A stretch of DNA of 64,000 nt from Candidatus Helarchaeota archaeon. GTDB taxonomy: Archaea > Asgardarchaeota > Lokiarchaeia > Helarchaeales > RDOG01. The position numbers and the translations under genes were made by a program. Positions 56,195 to 64,000 of the stretch are shown piece by piece. The stretch covers positions 434,001 through 498,000 of the forward strand of contig JAHPZH010000004.1 in the NCBI GenBank assembly GCA_019058315.1, read 5' to 3'. The notes under the pieces were generated by a model, which did not search any database, had not been told where the DNA came from, and saw only the letters and a program-made list of their open reading frames with translations. The stretch's first letter is position 1. Each line of letters opens with the position of its first letter.

Positions 56195-59100
56195 TTGGAG
56201 GAAAATAATCTATTTACACCTAATAATTTGAACCTAATTTATAATTCGATAAAAGAACCAATCTTTGTTATAAACAACAAATTTACAATAACAAGTGTAA
56301 ACAAAGCGTTCACGGAACTTCTTAATTTAAAAAAAGAAGATATCATTGGTAAAAAATGTTATAAAATTTTTCATGAATCAAGTGAAGTATGGCAAAACTG
56401 TCCTTTAAAAAGTATTGAAGAAGAAATTCCTGGTCATATAGAAATTAAATATAAAAGTGGTGGATATTCCTTAAATATTTCTTGTTCACCTCTTATTGAT
56501 AATAATAGAGAGATCATAGGATTAGTTAATGTTATTAAGAAAATATCCGATTTTGTTAATACTGAAGAGAAATTAGAGAAAATTGAAGAAAAATATCGAC
56601 TAATAACAGAAAATGCTAGTGATTTAATTTACATTCTTAATGAAAAATTTAAACTTGAATTCATTAATGAAAAAGTACATAAGAAAATATTGGGTTATAC
56701 AAAAGATGAAGTCATTGGTAAAGATGCTATTAAATTCGTACATCTCGACGACTTAGCATTTGTGATTGAAAAGTCGAAAGAAAATTGGGAAAAAGGAGAA
56801 GGCACATTCGAATTTAGACTAAGAGGAAAAGACGGAAACTATAGATGGATTGAATTAAAAAGCAAAAAATTTATTAATAAAGATGGAAAGTCAAAAATAT
56901 TAAATATTGGCAGAGATATATCTGACCATAAACGAGCTGAAGAGAAATTAAAGGAATCTGAAGAACAGTTCAGAACAATTACCGAGCAATCCTTAATGGG
57001 AATATGTATTGTACAAAATAATTCAATTAAATATGCAAATGAGGCAATGTCAGTAATTGTTGAGTATTCTATTAATGAAATGTTGGAATGGAAAACAAAT
57101 GATCTTTTTAAATTAATTGCTCCAGATAATTTATCATATGCTAAAAAAGAAGCAAAAATAGTTCAAGAGAAAAAACGTAAAGGTATAACTCATGACCATT
57201 ATAAAATAGTTACAAAATATGGAAAATTCAAATGGGTTGACACTTATGCCAAAACTATAAAATTTCAAGGAAAAAATGCAGCATTAGTTACCTTCATTGA
57301 CGCTACTAAGCGGATAGAAACAGAACAGAAACTTGGAGAGTCTGAAGAAAAATATCGACTTATCACTGAAAATACAAATGATTTAATTGGGGTAATCAAC
57401 GATAAATTTGAGATTGAGTATATTAACCAATACACACAATCAAAAATAATTTCCTATCCAGAAATTAATATAATAGGGAATTACTTTCTCGATTTAATTC
57501 ATTCAGATGATCAAAAACGAGCAAAATTAATATTTAACAAATTTTTTGAGAATGAAGAGGGAAGAGAAGAATTTAGAATTAAGCAATATAATGGAACCTA
57601 CATTTGGTTCGAAATTAAAGGAAAAACATTTTTGGAAAGAAATGGAAGTAAAAAAGTTCTTCTTGTCGGAAGAGATATTTCTGAAAGAAAAGCTATGGAA
57701 GAATTAAAATTTAAGAAATCTGAACAAAAATATCGACTTATAACTGAGAATGCGAATGATTTAATTTCTATTATTAATGAAAACATGGAAAATGAATTCA
57801 TTAATGAAAAAATTCATTTAAAAACTTTGGGTTATTCTAAAAATGATTTAATTGGAAAAGTAAATGCCGATTTTATTCATGTTGAAGATCTTGAAAAAGT
57901 AACTTCATCTTTTAGAAAAGCTATCGAAATTGGAGAAGGAAAAACAGAATATAGATTCAAACGAAAAGATGGAAAATACATTTGGCTAGAGAGTCGAGGA
58001 AAAATATTTACAGATTTAGATGGTAGACAAAAGGGACTTATCATTTCAAGAGATATAACTGAAAGAAAGCTAGCTGAACAAAATTTAATAGAATCCGAAA
58101 AAAGATATCGTACATTTATCGAAAATTTTCAAGGTATTGTATTTCAAGGATATCACGATTTTTCTGCGACATTTTTCCATGGTGCAATAGAACAATTAAC
58201 AGGGTATACGGAAGATGAATTTCTATCAAGAAGTATTAAATGGGACCAAATTATCCATCCAGATGATAGAGAAGAGGTTTATAAGCAAGTTGAACTATTT
58301 ATTTCATCTTCAGAAAAAAAATCTAATAGACAATACCGTATCATTAAAAAAGATGGAGATGTAAGATATATAGCAGAATATTTTCAAAGATTTTATGATA
58401 GTATTAAGAATAAGGAGGGGGTTCGTGGTATTCTCATTGATATTACTGATGAAAAAAGTATGGAAAATAAACTTAGGGAATCTGAAGAAAAATATCGAGG
58501 ATTAATTGAAGGTGTATCTGATGCAATTATTTCAACTGACCTTAAATTCAAAATAATATCTTGGAATAAGGCTGCAGAAAGCATATATGGCTGGATAGAT
58601 AGTGAAGCTATAGGTAAAATCATGGGTAAACTTTGTCCTACAGAATATATGGGTTTAAAAGAAGAAGATGTGATTGAAAGTTTTTTTAAAAATGGTTCCT
58701 GGAATGGGGAAGTGAAACAAGTATGTAGAGAAGGAAAAGTAATTAATATTTATGCAAATGTAAATTTAATTAAGGACGAAAATGGCAATAATATCGGTAT
58801 AGTTGCAGTTAATAGAGACATCACTGAGCGTAAGAAAAGTGAAGAAAAGCTAAAGGAATCTGAAGAAAAATTTAGGACAATTTCGGAAAATTCTACTATG
58901 GCCATTTTTATCATACAAGATAATAAAGTTAAATACGTAAATAAAGCCTATGAAGAAATAACCGGATATCCAATTCAGGAAGTATTGAAATGGTCAGTAA
59001 AAGAATTATTAACAACTGTTTATCCAGAAGATTTAACCTCTGTTAGAGAAAGGCTCCGTCAGATACATTCCGAAGATATAAATCTCAAAACACATTACAA

Positions 59101-62100
59101 TTTTAGAGTTATTACAAAGTCTGGAGAATTGAAATGGATTGAAACTATTTCTAAAAACATAATGTTTCAAGGAAAAATGTCCAGATTATCCTTATTTATA
59201 GATATTTCTAAAAAGAAAGAAGCAGAACAACGACTGAGAGAATCTGAAGCAAAATTTAGGATGATAGCTGAACAATCATTAATGGGAATATCTATCATAC
59301 AAGAAAATAAAATAAAATACGTGAATGGAGCATTATCTAACATCCATGGATATTCTACAGACGAAATGATGAATTGGTCATTAATTGACCTAACAAAATT
59401 TATACATCCAGAAGATATCAATGATGTCCTAATTCAAATAAAAAGGTTGCAGAAGATACAAATAGGAAAAACTAGTGCAATTTATCGAATAATTACTAAG
59501 GCAGGAAAAATAAAATGGGTTGAAGTTTTTGCAAAAATAATAGATTTTGAAAAAAAACCTGCAATATTAACGATGATTCATGATATTTCTGAAAAAATTC
59601 AAGCAAGACAAAATCTTAAGGAATCAGAAGAAAAATATAAATCTTTGATTAATAGCATTAATGATGTGATTTTCCAAACAGATCTTAAGGGGAAAATAAA
59701 ATTTGTCTCACCTCAAATAAAAGTTTTATTTGGTTATGAGGCAGAAGAATTATTCAATAAAAATATAGTCGATTTTATTCATCCAAAAGATATACCTAAC
59801 ATTTTAAAAAAAATAGAGGGTATAATTCAAAATCGCAAAGGAGATATTAGTTTAGAATTTCTTGCAAGACATAAATCTGGAGATTATTTAACCATTTCTT
59901 CTAGAGGGGGATATATGCCAGGGAAAGTACCAAGCCTTATTACGGTATTAAGAGATATCACAGAAAAGAAAAAAATGGAAAAACTCGTTAGTAAACAAAG
60001 AGATCTTGCCTCTAAAATATTAAGAACAGAAAGTCTTACCGAATTATTTAGATTTGCTTTTCAAACCATTATTGAAACTACTGATTTTGATTGCGGAGGA
60101 ATTTATATTTTTAATGAAGATAATAATACCCTCGATCTCTCCTATCATCAAGGATTATCCGAACCCTTTGTCCATGCTGTGGCACATTATGATTCTGACT
60201 CGCCTAACGCTGAAATAGTTAAAGAAAATAGATCATTTTTTTTAAATTATGATGATCTTCTTTTAGCTAAAACTGAAGCTGAAAAGAATGAAGGTCTTAA
60301 GAGTTTTGGTCTAGTTCCTTTAAATTTCAGCAATCATACAATAGGTTGTATCAATGTTGCCTCACGTACATTAAGGAAGATTTCAGATGAATCAAAAAAG
60401 ATAATCGAGACAATTGGAAGTTATATAAGCCAATTCATATATCTTACAAGACTTAATTCTACACTCAGGGAATCAGAAAAAAAATATCGTAACCTTCTTG
60501 AGAGTTTAAATGAAGGAATTTGGGTTATTGATAAAAATAATCACACTAAATTCGTTAACGAAAATATGGCTCAAATGCTTGGGTATAATGTGGAAGAAAT
60601 GCAAGGGAGACATTTATTTTCTTTTATGGATGAGCAAGGAATTGATATTTGTAAGAGTCATTTAGAGCGGCGTCAGAGTGGGATAAAAGAACAACATGAT
60701 TTTGAGTTTATATGTAAGGATGGATCTAGAATATATGCTCTATTGGAAACATCTCCGATTTTAAATGATAAAGGAGAATATGATGGTGCGATAGCAGGAG
60801 TAATTGACATTACAGAGCGTAGAAAAGCGAAAGAAGAGTTAATTAGTAGCAAAGCAAGATTACAATTTCTTCTTAGTTCGAGTCCCGCAGTAATTTACAG
60901 TGCAGATCCAATTGGTGATTATCGGACAACATTCATTAGTGAAAATGTTAAAGCAATCACTGGTTACGAGGCGAGCGAATTTACACACCAACCAAGCTTT
61001 TGGATAGACCATGTTCATCCTGATGATTTGGATTTTGTACATACTGAAATAAATCGTTTATTAAGTAAAAAAAATCATAGTTATGAATATCGTTTCAAGT
61101 GTAAAGATGGTAATTATAGATGGTTTCGTGATATCATGGAACTGATAAGCACTAGTGATGGAAAATCGATAGAAATAGTTGGTTATTTGGCTGATATCAC
61201 ATCCCAAAAAGTAGACCAACAGAAACTTAAAGAATCTCAAAAACAACTCGAGGAATCAGAAAAAAAATATCGTAACCTTCTTGAGAGTTTAAATGAAGGA
61301 ATTTGGGTTATTGACAAGAATTATAAAATTACATTTGTTAATCAACCTATGGCAGATATGCTTGGGTACGAAATTGAAGAATTACAAGGGGAACATCTAT
61401 ATACTTTCATAGATATAAAAGAATTTAAAATATCAAAGGAAAATTTAGAACTTCAAAAAATAATAAATAAACAGCAACATGAAATCACTTTTACTCGAAA
61501 AGATGGCACTCTAATTTATACAATCGTTGGAACTTCACCAATATTAGATGATAACGAAAATTATATTGGATCGGTGGCTGCAGTAATAGATATATCGGAA
61601 CTCAAAAAAATTGAGGAGGAATTGAGAAAAAGTCAAGATAAACTCCTCGAAAAAAGTAAATTAGCAGCCGTGGGTCAGTTAGCCGCTGGCGTAGCACATG
61701 GTCTTAATACCCCTCTTGCAAATATTGCGCTTACAGCGGAATACCTTTTAAATTTAATCGATGAACCAAAACTTCCCTTTGATTTTGTTACAGCTCAGAA
61801 AGAGTTAAACGATATTAAGGTTCAAGTACAATATTGTGCAAAAATTGTTAAGAATCTCCTTCAATTTTCAAGAAAAGTGGATTTAACAATAAAAGAACTA
61901 GAACTTAATTCTCTACTAACTGCACTTTTAAATTCACCAATTATTTCATCAAAAATAAAATTTAAAGGCATCAAATTAATAACAGAAATGGTAGAACCAA
62001 TTAATATAGAAGGAGATAACATACACCTTCTCCAAGTATTCCAAAACATTCTGAATAATTCTTTTGATGCTCTAGATGATATAAAACATGAACCTGAAAT

Positions 62101-62368
62101 AAGAATTATTCTCTCGAAGACAAGTTCTGAAGCAGTAATTAAATTTATTGATAATGGAATAGGAATTAAAAAATCGGATTTATCAAGGATTTTTGAACCA
62201 TTCTTTTCAACAAAAGATGTGGGACGGGGGACAGGGCTTGGACTACCTATATCTAAGGGAATAATAGAAAAGCATGGAGGAAAAATCGATATTCAAAGCA
62301 TATATAAAGAAGGCACTGAAGTTACTATTACTTTACCCCTCTCTTCTTCTTTAAATAATAAAAACTAG
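56195..62368 (+). CDS. Giant PAS13-GAF histidine kinase
   Basis: 2057 residues from TTG 56195 (GGGTGA upstream). Ten PAS units (about 1-1275) are followed by a GAF domain (about 1275-1420: TDFDCGGIYIFNEDNNTLDL), three more PAS units, HisKA with H1835 in AHGLNTPLANI, and HATPase with DNGIGI, FEPFFSTK and GTGLGLPI. The first PAS contains a NCPLKS cysteine site. The 11th and 13th PAS units share a 63-bp identical stretch. It is separated by 77 bp from the other giant kinase and clearly paralogous at the C-terminus. Confidence 0.92.
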   Translation: MEENNLFTPNNLNLIYNSIKEPIFVINNKFTITSVNKAFTELLNLKKEDIIGKKCYKIFHESSEVWQNCPLKSIEEEIPGHIEIKYKSGGYSLNISCSPLIDNNREIIGLVNVIKKISDFVNTEEKLEKIEEKYRLITENASDLIYILNEKFKLEFINEKVHKKILGYTKDEVIGKDAIKFVHLDDLAFVIEKSKENWEKGEGTFEFRLRGKDGNYRWIELKSKKFINKDGKSKILNIGRDISDHKRAEEKLKESEEQFRTITEQSLMGICIVQNNSIKYANEAMSVIVEYSINEMLEWKTNDLFKLIAPDNLSYAKKEAKIVQEKKRKGITHDHYKIVTKYGKFKWVDTYAKTIKFQGKNAALVTFIDATKRIETEQKLGESEEKYRLITENTNDLIGVINDKFEIEYINQYTQSKIISYPEINIIGNYFLDLIHSDDQKRAKLIFNKFFENEEGREEFRIKQYNGTYIWFEIKGKTFLERNGSKKVLLVGRDISERKAMEELKFKKSEQKYRLITENANDLISIINENMENEFINEKIHLKTLGYSKNDLIGKVNADFIHVEDLEKVTSSFRKAIEIGEGKTEYRFKRKDGKYIWLESRGKIFTDLDGRQKGLIISRDITERKLAEQNLIESEKRYRTFIENFQGIVFQGYHDFSATFFHGAIEQLTGYTEDEFLSRSIKWDQIIHPDDREEVYKQVELFISSSEKKSNRQYRIIKKDGDVRYIAEYFQRFYDSIKNKEGVRGILIDITDEKSMENKLRESEEKYRGLIEGVSDAIISTDLKFKIISWNKAAESIYGWIDSEAIGKIMGKLCPTEYMGLKEEDVIESFFKNGSWNGEVKQVCREGKVINIYANVNLIKDENGNNIGIVAVNRDITERKKSEEKLKESEEKFRTISENSTMAIFIIQDNKVKYVNKAYEEITGYPIQEVLKWSVKELLTTVYPEDLTSVRERLRQIHSEDINLKTHYNFRVITKSGELKWIETISKNIMFQGKMSRLSLFIDISKKKEAEQRLRESEAKFRMIAEQSLMGISIIQENKIKYVNGALSNIHGYSTDEMMNWSLIDLTKFIHPEDINDVLIQIKRLQKIQIGKTSAIYRIITKAGKIKWVEVFAKIIDFEKKPAILTMIHDISEKIQARQNLKESEEKYKSLINSINDVIFQTDLKGKIKFVSPQIKVLFGYEAEELFNKNIVDFIHPKDIPNILKKIEGIIQNRKGDISLEFLARHKSGDYLTISSRGGYMPGKVPSLITVLRDITEKKKMEKLVSKQRDLASKILRTESLTELFRFAFQTIIETTDFDCGGIYIFNEDNNTLDLSYHQGLSEPFVHAVAHYDSDSPNAEIVKENRSFFLNYDDLLLAKTEAEKNEGLKSFGLVPLNFSNHTIGCINVASRTLRKISDESKKIIETIGSYISQFIYLTRLNSTLRESEKKYRNLLESLNEGIWVIDKNNHTKFVNENMAQMLGYNVEEMQGRHLFSFMDEQGIDICKSHLERRQSGIKEQHDFEFICKDGSRIYALLETSPILNDKGEYDGAIAGVIDITERRKAKEELISSKARLQFLLSSSPAVIYSADPIGDYRTTFISENVKAITGYEASEFTHQPSFWIDHVHPDDLDFVHTEINRLLSKKNHSYEYRFKCKDGNYRWFRDIMELISTSDGKSIEIVGYLADITSQKVDQQKLKESQKQLEESEKKYRNLLESLNEGIWVIDKNYKITFVNQPMADMLGYEIEELQGEHLYTFIDIKEFKISKENLELQKIINKQQHEITFTRKDGTLIYTIVGTSPILDDNENYIGSVAAVIDISELKKIEEELRKSQDKLLEKSKLAAVGQLAAGVAHGLNTPLANIALTAEYLLNLIDEPKLPFDFVTAQKELNDIKVQVQYCAKIVKNLLQFSRKVDLTIKELELNSLLTALLNSPIISSKIKFKGIKLITEMVEPINIEGDNIHLLQVFQNILNNSFDALDDIKHEPEIRIILSKTSSEAVIKFIDNGIGIKKSDLSRIFEPFFSTKDVGRGTGLGLPISKGIIEKHGGKIDIQSIYKEGTEVTITLPLSSSLNNKN

Positions 62369-62448
62369 AACTTTTGCACTAATATAATACCTCCATTTCC
62401 AAAAAAAAATTTTAAAATTAAAAAATAGTTACTACTATTTTCTTCAAA

Positions 62449-62479
62449 AGTCTAATATTTACTTTTGAGTATAATTAGA
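62449..62479 (+). promoter_or_regulatory. Degenerate element copy upstream of last kinase
   Basis: A GTCT followed by TTTACTTTTGAGTATAATTAG resembles the promoter element at 44828 but with altered spacing, and the TATA box is less clear. It lies about 65 bp before the kinase start, closer than the other copies. Confidence 0.35.
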
Positions 62480-62542
62480 TTATTTGAAAAAGTTTTTCAT
62501 AGAATTTAATAATTAGGTAAAATAAAATTAGGTTCAATAGAA

Positions 62543-63691
62543 ATGTTGAATTCGGTTGAGAGAGATACTAATGAATTACAAAAAAAAGAGGAAAAATATC
62601 ATTTAATAATGGAAAATTCGAACGACTTAATTTCTTTACTTAATGGAAGATTAGAATTTGAATTTATAAATAATAAAACTTATTTTAGAATGTTGGGCTA
62701 TACAAGAGATGAACTTATCGGAAAATGTGTGTTAAATTTCATTCATCCAGACGATTCTGTGCACACAATTAATAATTTTATTAAAGGTTTTGAGACAGGG
62801 CAAGGTTATATTGAGCATCGAATTAGGCACAAAAAAGGGGATTATATTTGGATTGAAACTCGAGGAAGAAAATTAATCGACACAGATGGAAAAAATAAAC
62901 TACTATTTATCGGTAAAAACATAAATAAATACAAACTTATAGAATTAAAATTAATCAAAAACCAGAAAGAGCTTTTAGAAAGAAGAAAATTGGTCTCAAT
63001 AGGGCAGCTTGTAGCTGATATCGCACACAGCCTTAAGACACCTCTCTCTAATATAAATTTAACAGTGGATTATCTTCTAAATTTGATCAATTTCCAAAAA
63101 ATATTTCCAGATCCAAAAACTATACATGATGAAATTATAGATTTAAAAAATGAAGTTGACTTTTGTACGCAGATTGTAAAAAATCTCCTCCAATTTTCAA
63201 GAAAAGTAGATTTAAATTTGAAGAAATTCGAACTTAATAATCTTCTAACCGGACTTATATCGTCTCCTGCAATAATATCGAGGTTAAGAGAAAAAAATAT
63301 AGAAATTTTTTTTCAAAATGAAGAAAATATTATGCTCTTTGGTGATAAAACTCTCCTTTTTCAAGTTTTTCAAAATATTATAAATAATTCTATTGACGCT
63401 CTCGAGGAAGTGCAATATAGACCAAACATTAGAATTACTATCTCGAAGCTAGAGAGTCAATATGAGATAAAATTTATTGATAATGGTAGGGGTATTAAAA
63501 AATCAGATTTACCAAGAATATTTGAACCTTTTTTTTCAACAAAGCAAGTTGGGAAAGGAACAGGCCTCGGTTTGCCGATCAGTCGCGGAATAATTAGAAA
63601 ACATGGGGGTGATATAACCATCAATAGTGTTTATGGAAAAGGTACAGAAGTTATTATTAATATACCATTAATAGGTAATGAGAATGCCTGA
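62543..63691 (+). CDS. Single-PAS histidine kinase coupled to a GTPase gene
   Basis: 382 residues. One PAS (about 15-140, KKEEKYHLIMENSNDLISLL) is followed by HisKA with H162 in AHSLKTPLSNI and HATPase with DNGRGI, FEPFFSTK and GTGLGLPI. It is a short paralogue of the giant kinases. The H-box lacks Glu after His. Its last 8 bp overlap the start of the small GTPase gene, so kinase and GTPase are made together. Confidence 0.92.
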   Translation: MLNSVERDTNELQKKEEKYHLIMENSNDLISLLNGRLEFEFINNKTYFRMLGYTRDELIGKCVLNFIHPDDSVHTINNFIKGFETGQGYIEHRIRHKKGDYIWIETRGRKLIDTDGKNKLLFIGKNINKYKLIELKLIKNQKELLERRKLVSIGQLVADIAHSLKTPLSNINLTVDYLLNLINFQKIFPDPKTIHDEIIDLKNEVDFCTQIVKNLLQFSRKVDLNLKKFELNNLLTGLISSPAIISRLREKNIEIFFQNEENIMLFGDKTLLFQVFQNIINNSIDALEEVQYRPNIRITISKLESQYEIKFIDNGRGIKKSDLPRIFEPFFSTKQVGKGTGLGLPISRGIIRKHGGDITINSVYGKGTEVIINIPLIGNENA

Positions 63692-64000
63692 AATTGCATT
63701 AAAAATCGTCGTGCTTGGCGATGAAGAAGTCGGAAAGACGTCAATAATTCTAAAGTATACCAAAAACCGTTTTACTGAAGACTATAAACCAACTTTGGGA
63801 GCTGATTTCGCGATTAGAGAATTGAAATATAATGAATTTGATGTAAAATTATATATTTGGGATATTGGAGGCGTTGATAAACATAAAGATCTTCATAAAT
63901 TTTATTTTGAAGGAGCTGATACGTTCTTATTAGTTTATGATATTACAAGATATAACACTTTTGAAAATGCTATAAATTTATGGATACCTGATATAGAACT
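63684..64000 (+). CDS. Rab-like small GTPase (partial, C-terminus outside window)
   Basis: 105 residues visible from ATG 63684 (AGGT 7 nt upstream; ATG 63678 is an alternative). It has P-loop GDEEVGKT, switch I PTLGADF, switch II WDIGGVDKHKD and YDITRYNTF. The catalytic Gln position is Val (GGV), so intrinsic hydrolysis may be weak. The NKxD motif lies beyond the window edge. It overlaps the kinase gene by 8 bp. Confidence 0.9.
   Translation, partial: MPEIALKIVVLGDEEVGKTSIILKYTKNRFTEDYKPTLGADFAIRELKYNEFDVKLYIWDIGGVDKHKDLHKFYFEGADTFLLVYDITRYNTFENAINLWIPDIE

Noticed and set aside
1..64000. tRNA, rRNA, insertion sequence or prophage
   Set aside because: No cloverleaf-like or rRNA-like segments, transposase motifs, terminal inverted repeats or phage structural genes were recognised on either strand.

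Overview
The window is AT-rich DNA that reads as an Asgard archaeon (Promethearchaeota). The lineage within the group cannot be fixed from this piece. Evidence: seven small Ras/Rab/Arf/Rag-type GTPases, several linked or fused to longin-like modules; archaeal signalling domains (MEDS, DUF835, winged-helix response regulators); archaeal-type TATA boxes; and frequent leaderless-looking or strongly Shine-Dalgarno-led TTG/GTG starts. No rRNA, tRNA, CRISPR array, transposase or integrase was seen.

Layout. 1-8.1 kb holds metabolic and redox genes: a tandem pair of metallo-beta-lactamase hydrolases, a membrane protein, an orphan Dam-like methylase, a flavodiiron protein, a ferredoxin:thioredoxin reductase subunit with a glutaredoxin-like partner, and a sulfite-oxidase-fold enzyme. 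A decayed histidine-kinase fragment follows. 8.1-22.3 kb is a GTPase and longin-like island. It includes a longin-Arf-like fusion, a plus-strand operon (longin-like/winged-helix protein, 1622-residue surface protein with one membrane anchor and a cytoplasmic tail, Rab-like GTPase, longin-like protein, Rag-like GTPase), and further GTPases with their longin-like partners.

22.4-42.8 kb is an almost unbroken minus-strand signalling block. In transcription order it runs: DUF2798 membrane protein, an NrtA-like ligand domain fused to HAMP-PAS-STAS, an RsbR-like GAF-PAS-STAS protein, RsbS, RsbT, an RsbT-SpoIIE phosphatase fusion, two histidine kinases, two receiver proteins, two kaiB-kaiC pairs, more hybrid kinases and receivers, and finally a receiver fused to the same longin-like domain that accompanies the GTPases. 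So stressosome, KaiBC and His-Asp phosphorelay parts sit together, and the last gene ties them to the GTPase island.

42.8-64 kb is plus-strand. A regulatory region carries a roughly 30-bp-period array of a GTCT-N7-TTGA element. Then come two response regulators with winged helices and four PAS-rich histidine kinases, two of them giant (2488 and 2057 residues, with 16 and 13 PAS units by my count). The same element sits directly upstream of the TATA box of at least three of these transcription units. The last kinase overlaps the start of another Rab-like GTPase that runs off the window.

The most notable observations are the clock/stressosome/GTPase convergence, the recurrent longin-like module, the NrtA-STAS fusion, the phased operator array, and several genes that seem to start at ATT codons behind strong Shine-Dalgarno sequences.
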